Assembly: GCA_000153385.1 (NCBI GenBank)
Contig: CH672374.1
Span: 2,339,691-2,403,690, forward strand
Length of the DNA stretch: 64,000 nt
From: Flavobacteria bacterium BBFL7
GTDB lineage: Bacteria; Bacteroidota; Bacteroidia; Flavobacteriales; Flavobacteriaceae
Reading direction: 5' to 3'
This document shows, in pieces, positions 1 through 9,006 of the stretch. The notes beneath the pieces were generated by a model, which was given only the letters and a program-made list of their open reading frames with translations, ran no database searches and was not told the DNA's origin. Made by a program: the position numbers and the translations under genes. How positions within the stretch are numbered: position 1 is the stretch's first letter; each line of letters starts with the position of its first letter.

Positions 1-1814
1 TTTAAACCTTGTGCAGATGCGATGTCATTGACTTCAGTAGCTGTAATTTGATCCATGATCATTTTCGCCTTCTTTTTGTTACGTAGGATAGGTGTAACAG
101 TTGCGCTAGCTTCTTCAGCAGACATAAGTCCTGCTTCAGCTTTTCTAGTTAATTGAACAATTACATAACCTTCTGGAGTTTCAAAACGTTCTGTATCGCC
201 TATATCTGTACCTTCTTTAAATGCCCATTGAACTATTGAGCGATTTCTTTGTAAACCAGGTAGGTTTTCATCCATCGCCTTTAAGTTCTTTACTGGCTTC
301 ACATCTAATGTGAATTCTTTAGCAACTTCTGTAAAGTCTTTGTCTGCCGCACCTTGTTGAAATTTTTGAGCGTCAGTAAATAATTGCTTTCCAGTTGCTT
401 TAGAGGCATCTACTTTCTTTGCGATAGTTGCTATTTTAACAGCTTCAGTAGGAGCTTTTGTGTCTTGAATATGAATAATGTGGTAGCCAAAAGAACTTTC
501 TGATATTCCTACAGAACCTTTATCATTTTCAAATAAGAATTTAGTGAATCCAGGAGCAAAGTTTCTAGCATTTCCAGAATATACTACCCAACCTATGTCT
601 TCACCTTTTGCGATTTCAGTATTCTCGTTGAAGTAGTCCCATTTAGTATTAAATTTACTATTGCTTTGACCAATTGTAGCAAAAATACTGTCTGCTACTT
701 TTTTAGCATCTTCTTTTGATCGTGTAGAAGCTGAACGTGTTGCACCAGCATATGCGACAAGGATATGCTTAGTTTGAACACTATCCATGATTGTCTTTTT
801 ATCTTCTAGGCGAGAAATTTTCATATAAGCTGCATCTTCATATGGTCCATAAGTAGCTCCTTCTTCTAGGGCAGCGATAGCTTTTGCTGTAGCCGGCAAT
901 TTTGAAGTTAATAAATAAGATCCGTCATATGGTACATCAGATTCAGAGTTTACAAATGTTTCAACATCTTCTACCTTATCAAGTCCTGGGTAAGTTTCAG
1001 TCCTATTTGTGTTCTCATTAAACTCTTCATAAGAGCTTAAAAGTTTTGTCATGTCTGCTTTCATTTTAGCCTTATCAGCTTCAGAAGCTTTGTCCTCAAA
1101 AACAACGTATTGAATGTCGCGTTGAGCATCAGACTTGAATTTTGACTCGTTTTTTGCGATATAAGAAGAGATCTCAGATTTTGATATTTCAACTTCAGTA
1201 TCTGCTATACTCGTGTATGGTATGTTAACAAATGTGAAGCTACGGTTATCATTTGCAAGACGGTATTCCATTTCTCCTGCTGCCTGTGTGCCTATGATAC
1301 CAGACTTTAAGAGGTTAAAGAATTGAGTTTGCTTGGATTGATCTGCTGCATTTTCAACATCCTGTAACCATAATTGGTAACGTTCTGGTTGATTGTTTTT
1401 TAAGTCAGCAACAAATGTGTTCATTTTAATTTCAGAGAACTGTCCATTTTCATCTAAGAAAATAGGAGCATTTGCATACATGCTTTTTACTTGGTTTTTT
1501 ACAGCCTCATCTGAAACTTCAATGCCAGCCTCATTGATTTGCATGTTTAATACAGCATCTCTTACCTCAGCATCCCATACGCTGTTTACGGCTTGAACAG
1601 TTGATGTTCCTGCGCCACGTTGTTGCATAGTTGCTTCAACTCTACGACCGAAAGCTTCTCTGTCTATTTCTGTACTACCTACAGATCCTAGTGAAGAGGC
1701 CTTTGCAGCACCGTTAGAGGTTAGCAAACCTTGAATAATAAATGCAAATAATGCTAGTGCGATTACTAGAATAAGGATTAATCCTTGTGATCTGATTTTA
1801 CCTAATATGGCCAT
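1..1814 (-). CDS. ppiD: PpiD-like peptidyl-prolyl isomerase / periplasmic chaperone (3' end off window)
   Basis: At least 604 codons are present; the C-terminus lies left of the window. The start MAILGKIRSQG is followed at about residues 11-32 by one hydrophobic segment, giving an inner-membrane anchor with a large periplasmic part. A SurA_N-like helical region fills roughly residues 40-300. A parvulin domain follows at about 340-460, beginning QTKHILVAYAG and ending SSFGYHIIHIQD, the usual start and end of this fold. A further helical/rotamase-like stretch follows. The family folds outer-membrane and secreted proteins at the exit of the Sec channel. It is the last visible gene of the coaX-to-ppiD envelope operon, 147 bp after the CBS/CorC gene, and a palindrome of the window-wide family sits in that gap. 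No stop codon occurs in frame. Confidence 0.85.
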   Translation of the reverse strand, partial: MAILGKIRSQGLILILVIALALFAFIIQGLLTSNGAAKASSLGSVGSTEIDREAFGRRVEATMQQRGAGTSTVQAVNSVWDAEVRDAVLNMQINEAGIEVSDEAVKNQVKSMYANAPIFLDENGQFSEIKMNTFVADLKNNQPERYQLWLQDVENAADQSKQTQFFNLLKSGIIGTQAAGEMEYRLANDNRSFTFVNIPYTSIADTEVEISKSEISSYIAKNESKFKSDAQRDIQYVVFEDKASEADKAKMKADMTKLLSSYEEFNENTNRTETYPGLDKVEDVETFVNSESDVPYDGSYLLTSKLPATAKAIAALEEGATYGPYEDAAYMKISRLEDKKTIMDSVQTKHILVAYAGATRSASTRSKEDAKKVADSIFATIGQSNSKFNTKWDYFNENTEIAKGEDIGWVVYSGNARNFAPGFTKFLFENDKGSVGISESSFGYHIIHIQDTKAPTEAVKIATIAKKVDASKATGKQLFTDAQKFQQGAADKDFTEVAKEFTLDVKPVKNLKAMDENLPGLQRNRSIVQWAFKEGTDIGDTERFETPEGYVIVQLTRKAEAGLMSAEEASATVTPILRNKKKAKMIMDQITATEVNDIASAQGL

Positions 1815-1917
1815 CTTATAATGGGTTTAATTTTAAAGTGTCGGCGAAAATAGTGTTTTCCCGCTAATAATTAAAGCTTAAAGTGCGCTTTATAGCAGTA
1901 AGTTGCGTGATAATTTT

Positions 1918-1931
1918 GCTTTCGCGAAAGC
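1918..1931. repeat. Palindrome GCTTTCGCGAAAGC, intergenic copy
   Basis: A perfect 14-bp copy of the window-wide palindrome lies in the 147-bp gap between the CBS/CorC gene and ppiD. The symmetry does not extend beyond 14 bp. Confidence 0.85.
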
Positions 1932-1961
1932 GTGTCACAAAGCTACATACTACTAGGGTCT

Positions 1962-3230
1962 TTATTCTTTATCTAGAATTTCCAGCCCTACTAAGTCTAT
2001 CTTATTGTTAGAGGTTTCTAGTATGGTGAATTTATAATGTTCAATAGTTACAATATCGCCTTCCATCGGGATGCCTTCAGTTTCAAAAACAATGAGTCCA
2101 CCTAAGGTTTCGTATTGCTCGTTTTCTGGAAGGTCTAACTTGTAATTTTCATTTATAGTGTCTACTTCGAGTCGGGCACTAAATTTAAATTCTGTTTCAG
2201 AAATTTGAGTGTCAATTAAGGTGTCAGAATCATGTTCATCCTCAATTTCACCAAAGAGTTCTTCTACAATATCTTCTACCGTAATCAGGCCTGATGTACC
2301 TCCATATTCATCCAATACGATAGCAATGCTTTTGCGACGTTTCATAAGTAAATTGAGAACATCTTTTGCAAGCATGGTTTCTGGAACGTTAATCACACTG
2401 CGTACAATACTATTTAAATCTTCTGGAGATTTAAATAAATCAAAACTGTGAACATATCCAGTTACATCATCAATAGTCTCGTGATGAATTAAAATTTTTG
2501 ATAGGCCTGTGCTTACAAATTTTTTATTCAATTCTTTTATATCTATGCCTTGTTGAACAGAGATCATCTCTGTACGCGGTACCATGACCTCGCGAGCTTT
2601 TACAGCAGAAAAATCTAATGCATTTTGGAATATTTGAATCTCTGTGTCTACCTCATCTTGTTCTTGAGCGCTTTCCATTTGTTCAGTAATATAATTACCT
2701 AATTCAATTTTTGAAAACGATAGTTGAATGTTGTCACCGTTAGATTTAAAAAAAATGCGTAGGAAAAAATCTGATATTTTAATACATATCCATGATACAG
2801 GTGTAAATATCAAATAGAAAATATACGCTGGTAGAGCAAAGAATTTTAAGAGCTCGTTTGAATAAATTTGAAAAAATACCTTGGGTAGAAATTCTGCGGT
2901 TAATAGGATGATTAATGTTGAAATTACTGTTTGAACCACTAGTTGAAGACTTTCAGTAAGTTCCAGATAAGGAATGATGAGTTCTTCAGTAACCAGATCA
3001 CCCATATATAATCCATAGACGACTAGTGCTATACTGTTGCCTATAAGCATTGAGATGATAAATTTAGATGGATGGGCAGTTAGATTGCGCAGGACACGAC
3101 CTATGAAGTCTTCTTGTCGCTTTTCTAATTCTATATGTATTTTATTAGAGGATACGTATGCTATTTCCATACCTGAGAAAAAGGCACTCAAAATAAGCAT
3201 CGTTAATATAATCAGTACCGCTGTAAGCAT
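1962..3230 (-). CDS. Hemolysin-family CBS/CorC-domain membrane protein (CNNM/CorC type)
   Basis: The 422-residue protein has the CNNM/CorC layout. A DUF21 membrane domain with several hydrophobic helices covers about residues 1-150. A pair of CBS modules follows at about 205-330 (VMVPRTEM near the start, VLDEYGGTSGLITVEDIVEEL at the end, here describing two adjacent motifs). A CorC_HlyC domain occupies the last 80 residues. Relatives are linked to Mg2+/divalent-cation efflux, and GldE of gliding bacteria shares the layout. gldD, GldE's usual neighbour, is not here, so I do not call it gldE. Its start overlaps the stop of the 68-residue membrane protein upstream, which suggests translational coupling. 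Confidence 0.85.
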   Translation of the reverse strand: MLTAVLIILTMLILSAFFSGMEIAYVSSNKIHIELEKRQEDFIGRVLRNLTAHPSKFIISMLIGNSIALVVYGLYMGDLVTEELIIPYLELTESLQLVVQTVISTLIILLTAEFLPKVFFQIYSNELLKFFALPAYIFYLIFTPVSWICIKISDFFLRIFFKSNGDNIQLSFSKIELGNYITEQMESAQEQDEVDTEIQIFQNALDFSAVKAREVMVPRTEMISVQQGIDIKELNKKFVSTGLSKILIHHETIDDVTGYVHSFDLFKSPEDLNSIVRSVINVPETMLAKDVLNLLMKRRKSIAIVLDEYGGTSGLITVEDIVEELFGEIEDEHDSDTLIDTQISETEFKFSARLEVDTINENYKLDLPENEQYETLGGLIVFETEGIPMEGDIVTIEHYKFTILETSNNKIDLVGLEILDKE

Positions 3231-3436
3231 TACTTAGTATCGCCTTTATTATCGCGATTATCAAATTTACTGATATATCTTCTTCTAAAGAAGAACATGA
3301 ATAAAACTAATGCTGCCATGGCCCATAAAACGTAAGCCATATTTGGATTTTCTTCCAATTCGTAAAAACCACGAACTAAAAAGAAACCTGCAAAAATTAG
3401 ATAAGCGTACTGAAAATATTTAAAGAATTTTGTCAT
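3230..3436 (-). CDS. Small two-helix membrane protein, function unknown
   Basis: This 68-residue protein has two predicted transmembrane helices (about residues 9-22 and 33-49) and a basic C-terminal tail starting FRRRYISKF. Its stop overlaps the start of the downstream CBS/CorC gene, and its start overlaps the end of lptC by 4 bp, so the three are very probably co-translated. I do not recognise the family. The position suggests a small partner in envelope assembly, but nothing in the sequence gives a function. Confidence 0.7.
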   Translation of the reverse strand: MTKFFKYFQYAYLIFAGFFLVRGFYELEENPNMAYVLWAMAALVLFMFFFRRRYISKFDNRDNKGDTK

Positions 3437-4002
3437 TTTTTAATAGGTGTTCTGTAGAACTGATCGTTATTATCTCGTACAGTTATTTTGTTGTATTCTT
3501 CATCTGCATCTAGCATGGTGCCAGATGTAGATGCGTTTTTAAGCTGGGTAGAAAATGACTGGTCGGTAAAAATCCATTTTGCCGTTTGATCCCAGTAAAG
3601 TTGTTCTCCATTAAAAGTGTTTCCATCGTGATTAACGATAGTGACATTACCTTTCAAATCTACTAAATCTGACTCACTATACATAATGGCATAGTCTGCT
3701 GTAATGTTAGTTTCTAGTAAACTATCGTTTTTATGTTCATAAACAACCACATGTATTCCGTCTGGAAACTCTGTATAAGGATACATATCATTAGAAAAGT
3801 CTAGCATGGTTTTACCAGACATTTTTACTTTTATTAAACCACTATCTGTATGTTTAAGAAGCATTTCTTTTACTTCACCCATGGGCTCGTTAGATGCGAT
3901 TTGCATCTTTTGAATGGCCTTAAGATTATCATCACAAGATAAAACACAAATCACGGCCATAGCCGTGATTGTGATTTTTAATATGTGGTTCAACTGCTTC
4001 AT
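3433..4002 (-). CDS. lptC: LptC, LPS-export periplasmic protein (lipoprotein form)
   Basis: Chosen start MKQLNHILKITITAM at 4002 gives 189 residues. A further upstream in-frame start would overlap the previous gene by 31 bp and spoil the signal peptide. The leader ends AVICVLSC, a lipobox-like site, so the protein is probably a lipoprotein. The rest looks like the beta-jellyroll of LptC/OstA: DLKGNVTIVNHDGNTF and GEQLYWDQ resemble the conserved strands. LptC links the LptBFG transporter to LptA in LPS transport to the outer membrane. The gene starts 2 bp after the TPR gene and overlaps the small membrane protein gene. Confidence 0.8.
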   Translation of the reverse strand: MKQLNHILKITITAMAVICVLSCDDNLKAIQKMQIASNEPMGEVKEMLLKHTDSGLIKVKMSGKTMLDFSNDMYPYTEFPDGIHVVVYEHKNDSLLETNITADYAIMYSESDLVDLKGNVTIVNHDGNTFNGEQLYWDQTAKWIFTDQSFSTQLKNASTSGTMLDADEEYNKITVRDNNDQFYRTPIKK

Positions 4003-4004
4003 CC

Positions 4005-5366
4005 TTAAGGGATTCTTACAGAGTCTCCAACCCAACAGTTAAATCTAATAGTATCACCTGAGTTGTATGATTTCTCCATGAAAATTTCAGTTTTTTGTGG
4101 AGCTCTACCTCTATAGCTAGCTGCTGTTTTAGCCGCTGTAGATTTTAAACTTGCATCTACGCTTCCTGCTTTATCTGCATATCGTGCTGCTAACCAGTTA
4201 ACCGCTCTTTTCTCAAATGGTGTTGTACCACAGCTATTAGCACTGCTCGCTACTAGATTTGCAATTCTTAAGAATGGTAATCCGAATGATGGCTTTGCTG
4301 CGTTAGAAGCAAGATATTCTCTTTTTGCACTACCATACTGGCCTTTGCTTTTAAATACTTCAGCTTTCTTATAATGAATTCTAGATTTTGTGTCATTATC
4401 TGCACCTAATTCAATCGCTTGATCCCAGTACTGGAATTTTTCTGATTGTGAAGTTGCAATGTTACCAAGACCATAAGCTGTTTTCCAACTAGGCTTAAGT
4501 ACATGTAATGCTTTTACAGATCTTACATATAAAGGAGCGTCAGTACAATCTTTACTTTGTAACCTTCTCAATACATTTCCTAACCATTTTTCATCGCTTT
4601 GTTTTGAATCAAAATCCTGCTCATATAATGGAATAAGCTTATCGCAATCTGCTAATTGTCCTAATGTACCATTTACACTTTTGTTAACGATATTATAGTT
4701 CTTCAAGTTTTTCTCTTGATTAGTAATCGTTTTTTCTTCTTGTTCTGTTAGGGAACCTTCAGTTTCTTTCTTGTTTAAAAGCTTTTGGATTACTGTAGAA
4801 CGTTCATCTTGTACTTGAGCGATTCTTTCAGTTAATGCATCGTACGTGTCAAATAATTTCTGAAGATCTATTTTATTGGCTTTGAATTCTTTCTCTGCAA
4901 GTTTAAAATAAGTAATCATTCCATTAGGGTCAGTAAAGTTATCTGGATCTTTAGTGAAAACACCTTCTAACATATTGTACTGTGCAGACTGGTCACCTAT
5001 TCCATACTTATACATTTTACTTGCTAATTCAATGGATTTTTTACTCGTATTAACTTTATCACTAAATTTTGTGATTTGAGCATTAAGCATATCTATTAAT
5101 CCTTGAGCATTCACAGCTTCATCACCTATCTTTTTTCTTAAACGGTGCTCATATATAATTTCGCCATATTGATAAATAGCTGCACTGGCATCAGGACATT
5201 TTGTAACTAGATCACCTAGTTGCTTGTATGCTTCATCATAATTCTTTGCCTTAGCATTTTCTGCAAAAATGCTTAACATCACATTACAATCTCCAGCTTC
5301 TTGCGCTTTCGCGAAAGCGATACTGATAACAGCAATAAAAGTTAAAAATGTAGTTTTAAGGTTCAT
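4005..5366 (-). CDS. Secreted TPR-like protein of unknown function
   Basis: Start chosen at 5366 (MNLKTTFLTFIAVISIAFAKAQ), which gives a clean signal peptide and 453 residues; the longer frame to 5420 would overlap the upstream gene. The mature part is mostly helical with TPR-like spacing, for example YDEAYKQLGDLVTKCPDASA near the N-terminus and KGQYGSAKREYLASNAAKPS near residue 350, with a charged coiled-coil stretch in between. The end of the signal peptide (IAFAKAQ) is encoded by a copy of the window-wide palindrome. It lies between a barrel protein and lptC, so a role at the outer membrane is likely, but no specific function can be read. Confidence 0.75.
   Translation of the reverse strand: MNLKTTFLTFIAVISIAFAKAQEAGDCNVMLSIFAENAKAKNYDEAYKQLGDLVTKCPDASAAIYQYGEIIYEHRLRKKIGDEAVNAQGLIDMLNAQITKFSDKVNTSKKSIELASKMYKYGIGDQSAQYNMLEGVFTKDPDNFTDPNGMITYFKLAEKEFKANKIDLQKLFDTYDALTERIAQVQDERSTVIQKLLNKKETEGSLTEQEEKTITNQEKNLKNYNIVNKSVNGTLGQLADCDKLIPLYEQDFDSKQSDEKWLGNVLRRLQSKDCTDAPLYVRSVKALHVLKPSWKTAYGLGNIATSQSEKFQYWDQAIELGADNDTKSRIHYKKAEVFKSKGQYGSAKREYLASNAAKPSFGLPFLRIANLVASSANSCGTTPFEKRAVNWLAARYADKAGSVDASLKSTAAKTAASYRGRAPQKTEIFMEKSYNSGDTIRFNCWVGDSVRIP
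5305..5318. repeat. Palindrome GCTTTCGCGAAAGC inside a signal-peptide coding region
   Basis: A perfect copy (16 bp with the flanking C/G pair) lies inside the TPR-protein gene. Read on the minus strand it encodes the AFAKA part of the signal-peptide end. Confidence 0.85.
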
Positions 5367-5385
5367 AATACTTATTTTATCGTTC

Positions 5386-6633
5386 TTAATTATATTTTCT
5401 TTTTTGGAACCATCTGTCATTTAATGATAAACCTAGGGAAATATTAAAGAAGTTTTCTTTAACTAAACCATTTGATGTAGTTCCTCGTTGACCATATTCT
5501 AATCCAATATTTGCATTTGAAAAAGCTCTCGTTTGCCCTACTGGTATTCCTATTCCAAAAGATATGCCAAACTCTGTAATGTCTTCGCCATTAAGTTGTA
5601 GTCCTGTTTCTTCATATCGCAAACCAGCACGATAAGTTGCTCTTTTCCAGTAATTTGATATGCTGTTGTAATCAGGTATATAGTATCCTCCTAATCTATA
5701 AGATGCTGCGTCTGTAAAGATCGCTGTAGCTGGTGCAAAAGTTCTGTTTGTCGTGCTACTTGTGCCTTGTAGTGTGTATTCTGCAGCGGCAAACCATTTA
5801 AGACGTTCTCCGATACCTATACCAAGCGAGATTTCAGACGGTAATTTGAATTTTTCACGTGGGATATCAAACTCTTCAGAATCTACTATGATTTCCGATG
5901 ATCCAGATATAGATATGGTAGATAATGTTCTGAAATTATCTCCAGTAATGTTACTTTCTGGTGAGTAAGTGGCACTCGCCTGAATTTCATATTTATCACT
6001 TAAGTTTCCATTATAATGTAGTCCAAAGTTATAAGATACGCCACTAAAGTCAGTTTCATTTACTTCGTTAGTCCCGTATTGTACATTTGCTAATGCGACA
6101 CTTGATGAATTCGTTTCCTGACCAAAATTATATCTTAATTCTCCACCTATATTAAGCCCTTTAGATAGTTGATACCCAAAACCAAAATATGCTCTGTTCA
6201 AACTACCTTCACCTTCAAAATTAGTGTAAATGTCCTCTGTTAAAGTGCCTAAATCATAACCTACAGATTGAAAGGGAATTAAACCGAATCCGAAAGCTGC
6301 CTTTTTACTTACTGGTACACCTATACTTATATATTCGATTGTGGTGTTGTCGTAAGTTTCTTTGGCAGAATTTGTTTCTGCCCATGTTTCTGTATGTACG
6401 GCACCTACTGTATAAGTGGTAAGTCTTAAATTACCATAAGATGCAGGGTTTCTTAAATTAACATGGATGCTGTCGCTATAGGTACGGATTCCACCCATAC
6501 TACGATTCTCTATAGTACCTTTAAATGTTTGCTGGCCTAGGCCAAAGAAGGAATATGGAGACGAAGTACGCTGTTGTGCCATTCCTGTAAAGCAAGTAAA
6601 TGCCACTAAAACGATTAAAATACTTCTGATCAT
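5386..6633 (-). CDS. Outer-membrane beta-barrel protein (FadL/OmpP1-like)
   Basis: The 415-residue protein has a signal peptide (MIRSILIVLVAFTCFTGMAQ) followed by SSPYSFFGLGQ. The body alternates Gly/aromatic-rich beta strands, as in YFGFGYQLSKGLNIGGELRY and FGISFGIGIPVG, and it ends with a strand finishing in basic residues. This is the pattern of a FadL-like Bacteroidetes barrel, in which NLRNPASYG resembles the N-terminal hatch signature. The substrate is unknown. It overlaps coaX by 4 bp and is followed by the TPR protein gene after 19 bp, so the two may work as a pair. Confidence 0.75.
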   Translation of the reverse strand: MIRSILIVLVAFTCFTGMAQQRTSSPYSFFGLGQQTFKGTIENRSMGGIRTYSDSIHVNLRNPASYGNLRLTTYTVGAVHTETWAETNSAKETYDNTTIEYISIGVPVSKKAAFGFGLIPFQSVGYDLGTLTEDIYTNFEGEGSLNRAYFGFGYQLSKGLNIGGELRYNFGQETNSSSVALANVQYGTNEVNETDFSGVSYNFGLHYNGNLSDKYEIQASATYSPESNITGDNFRTLSTISISGSSEIIVDSEEFDIPREKFKLPSEISLGIGIGERLKWFAAAEYTLQGTSSTTNRTFAPATAIFTDAASYRLGGYYIPDYNSISNYWKRATYRAGLRYEETGLQLNGEDITEFGISFGIGIPVGQTRAFSNANIGLEYGQRGTTSNGLVKENFFNISLGLSLNDRWFQKRKYN

Positions 6634-7361
6634 AAGTTTTTATTAAATTGATATAAATGATATATGCCAATTAGCATCAAAAAAGGCGTGGCAAAGAAAC
6701 GGCTTTTTAGTTGAGTTGACAATAGTTGAGCATCTCCGCCGGTTATAAAAATTTGAATGCCTTTATTTTTTTTACGATACTGCCTGATACAACCTTCTAT
6801 TTCTTGTGTTAAACCATTAATAACGCCACTATGTATGCTTGATTGTGTAGAGTCACCTATAAAGCTTTCAATAGTCTGCGCAGTTAATAACGGAAGGTTT
6901 GCAGTAAAATTATGGAGCGATTCATAACGTAGTCTTAAACCAGGAGAAATTGCGCCGCCATGGTAGTTTAGCGATGGGTCAATGTAGTCGTACGTGACGC
7001 AGGTTCCGGCATCAATTATTAAAGCTCCTTTATCGTATTTTGTCTTTGAAATTGCGCCTGCAACTAAGGCCAGCCTATCGTTGCCAAGTGTTGTAGATTG
7101 ATATAAATTTTTAAAAGGTAATTTTATAGTATTCCCAATTTTAAAAATGGTAACTAAATTTTGTAATTGATTGTATAGTCTCTGATCAAATTTACCAACT
7201 TGACAAAAGGCTGCGTTTTTTATTTGTTTAAACTGATTGAGTAGCGATGTACAATCTTTAATAAAATTTTGTTGAGTTGTTCTATGGTGAGAAATGATTT
7301 TATAATCTTCTACCGCTGCAAGTTTTATCGATGTGTTGCCTATGTCTATAACTAATATCAT
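6630..7361 (-). CDS. coaX: Type III pantothenate kinase
   Basis: CoaX phosphorylates pantothenate in the first step of coenzyme A synthesis. The 243 residues match the type III family, an ASKHA fold: N-terminal phosphate loop VIDIGNTSIKLA at about residues 4-15, GNDRLALVAGA near 94, the central motif IDAGTCVTYDYI near 116, and GGAISPGLRLR near 135. It is the first gene of the envelope operon, and the barrel gene downstream overlaps it by 4 bp. No clear promoter is visible in the 135 bp upstream before the tRNA-Phe terminator. Confidence 0.95.
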   Translation of the reverse strand: MILVIDIGNTSIKLAAVEDYKIISHHRTTQQNFIKDCTSLLNQFKQIKNAAFCQVGKFDQRLYNQLQNLVTIFKIGNTIKLPFKNLYQSTTLGNDRLALVAGAISKTKYDKGALIIDAGTCVTYDYIDPSLNYHGGAISPGLRLRYESLHNFTANLPLLTAQTIESFIGDSTQSSIHSGVINGLTQEIEGCIRQYRKKNKGIQIFITGGDAQLLSTQLKSRFFATPFLMLIGIYHLYQFNKNL

Positions 7362-7496
7362 ACTAACTAGTGGAAAAAATGGGTTTGAACTAGTGTCTTT
7401 ATGATATCCATAATAAATTCTATAAAAACTAAGGTCATCCCATTTTAAGGTTTTAAATATAAAAGGACTTTATAAATATTTGAGTTATAGAAAACA

Positions 7497-7526
7497 AAAA
7501 AGGCTGCCTAAAATAGACAGCCTTTT
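7497..7526 (-). terminator. Terminator of tRNA-Phe
   Basis: On the minus strand this is an inverted repeat of about 11 bp around AGGCTG/CAGCCT with a 7-nt loop and one mismatch, followed by a T-rich run. It lies directly after the tRNA-Phe 3' end. Confidence 0.7.
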
Positions 7527-7527
7527 G

Positions 7528-7600
7528 TGGTACCTCCAGGAATCGAACCAGGGACACATGGATTTTCAGTCCATTGCTCTACCAACTGAGCTAAGGTACC
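7528..7600 (-). tRNA. tRNA-Phe (GAA)
   Basis: A 73-nt cloverleaf on the minus strand with acceptor stem GGTACCT/AGGTACC, D-arm GCTCAGTTGGTAGAGC, anticodon loop CTGAAAA (GAA) and T-arm GGTTCGATTCC. The 3' CCA is not encoded, so CCA must be added afterwards. It has its own promoter and terminator and lies between murF and coaX. Confidence 0.97.
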
Positions 7601-7619
7601 TTTTGCTCTAAAGCGGTGG

Positions 7620-7647
7620 CAAATTTACATAATTTTATTTTTGTCAA
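7620..7647 (-). promoter_or_regulatory. Promoter of tRNA-Phe (Bacteroidetes sigma-A type)
   Basis: On the minus strand TTG (7645-7647) is separated by 17 nt from TAAATTTG (7620-7627), matching TTG-N17-23-TAnnTTTG. The -7 box ends 20 nt before the tRNA 5' end. Confidence 0.75.
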
Positions 7648-7686
7648 AAGCTTTTTGCTATTTATTTTCAAAAAAAAATCTCAAAT

Positions 7687-8940
7687 TTATTGAAAGAGGT
7701 CAAGGATTCTTTCTAATGCCATGCCTCTAGAGCCTTTAATTAGTAGAACAGCATCTTCATTTCTGTTAATTTTAAAGGTTTTTTTAAAGCTCTCAAGATT
7801 ATTAAACAATAATGCGTGGGAGGTTTGAACTTGTGAAAAAGACTCGCCAATAAGATAGGTTTGGTCTAAACCAAGTTGTTTAGTTAGGTCGACAATTTTT
7901 TGATGTTCTGTTTTTGAATATTTCCCTAATTCAAACATATCTCCTAAAACTGCTATTTTATGACTTTCTTTCTGCTTGCTCAGATTAGATAAAGCAACGC
8001 TCATACTGCTTGGGTTTGCATTATAAGCGTCTAGTATGATTTTTACATTATCACTTTGTATGATTTGTGATCTATTGTTATTAGGTGTGTATTGAGATAA
8101 TCCATTTAATATGCTAGTAGTACTCATGTTGAAAATTTGCCCTACTGCGGCCGCCAGAAGCATATTGTGATAATTATATTCTCCGATCAATTGTGTGTCT
8201 GATTTTTGACCTTCAAATTCTAAACTTATATATGGCTCTGCTTTAATCAGTTTGCTGTCTGTACTAGTTATAAATCGTTCTATGCCTTGTGATCTTTTTA
8301 ATTGTTCCTGATCCCAATGACCTACAATAGCTGTTTTACCATGAGCTTTTAGATGTTCAAATAATTCACTTTTACCTATTATAATATTTTTTTCACTTCC
8401 GAAACCTTCTAAATGCGCTTTACCATAATTAGTTATTAGACCATAATCGGGTAGGGCTATCGTAGAGAGTTTTTCTATTTCCTTTAAATGATTTGCTCCC
8501 ATTTCTACAACACCTATCTCTGTTGATTTATCAAAGCTTAAGATAGTCAGTGGTACTCCTATGTGATTATTTAAATTACCTAAGGTTCCCTTTACATTGA
8601 ATTGCTGACCTAATACAGACAAGATTAATTCTTTTGTAGTGGTTTTACCATTACTACCGGTTAAGGAGATAATAGGTATGTCTAAAGCCTTTCTGTGATA
8701 TGTTGCTAAAGCTTGTAAATTTTTTAAGGGGTCTTCAACAACAGTAACACTAGGGTTATTCTTCCATTTGTGATCGCTAGAAACAGCGTGAATCGCGCCT
8801 TTAGTAAGTGCTTGTTCTACATATTCATTACCATCAAAGTTTTCTCCCGATAATGCATAGAACAACTGACCGTTTTCTATTTTTCTTGTATCAGTCTGTA
8901 CGCCTTTACTGCTCCTGAATATTTGATATAATTCTTCCAT
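7687..8940 (-). CDS. murF: UDP-MurNAc-tripeptide-D-Ala-D-Ala ligase
   Basis: MurF adds D-Ala-D-Ala to the UDP-MurNAc-tripeptide, the last cytoplasmic step of peptidoglycan precursor synthesis. The 417 residues show the three Mur-ligase domains. The N-terminal domain carries SSKGVQTDTRKIENGQLF. The ATP-binding domain carries the P-loop SLTGSNGKTTTKELI near residue 92 and EMGANHLKEI near 146. The C-terminal domain carries DAYNANPSSM near 301 and VLGDMFELG near 329. It is read in the same direction as gldJ but separated from it by a strong terminator, so it may rely on read-through or a promoter I cannot see. Confidence 0.95.
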   Translation of the reverse strand: MEELYQIFRSSKGVQTDTRKIENGQLFYALSGENFDGNEYVEQALTKGAIHAVSSDHKWKNNPSVTVVEDPLKNLQALATYHRKALDIPIISLTGSNGKTTTKELILSVLGQQFNVKGTLGNLNNHIGVPLTILSFDKSTEIGVVEMGANHLKEIEKLSTIALPDYGLITNYGKAHLEGFGSEKNIIIGKSELFEHLKAHGKTAIVGHWDQEQLKRSQGIERFITSTDSKLIKAEPYISLEFEGQKSDTQLIGEYNYHNMLLAAAVGQIFNMSTTSILNGLSQYTPNNNRSQIIQSDNVKIILDAYNANPSSMSVALSNLSKQKESHKIAVLGDMFELGKYSKTEHQKIVDLTKQLGLDQTYLIGESFSQVQTSHALLFNNLESFKKTFKINRNEDAVLLIKGSRGMALERILDLFQ

Positions 8941-8952
8941 AAAATTAGTGCA

Positions 8953-8986
8953 TAAAAAAGCCCTTAAAAATAAGGGCTTCTTTTTT
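8953..8986 (-). terminator. Terminator of gldJ
   Basis: A 9-bp perfect stem (AAGCCCTTA/TAAGGGCTT) with a 3-4-nt A-rich loop, flanked by A and T tracts, lies between the gldJ stop and the murF start. Confidence 0.8.
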
Positions 8987-9006
8987 ATTAATTTAGAATC
9001 ACAAGA

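Noticed and set aside
1393..1596. 67-codon plus-strand frame inside ppiD
   Set aside because: It is antisense to a long conserved gene, with no start context and no recognisable domain.
7362..7496. Small RNA or gene between coaX and tRNA-Phe
   Set aside because: No open frame, promoter or stable fold seen beyond the tRNA terminator.
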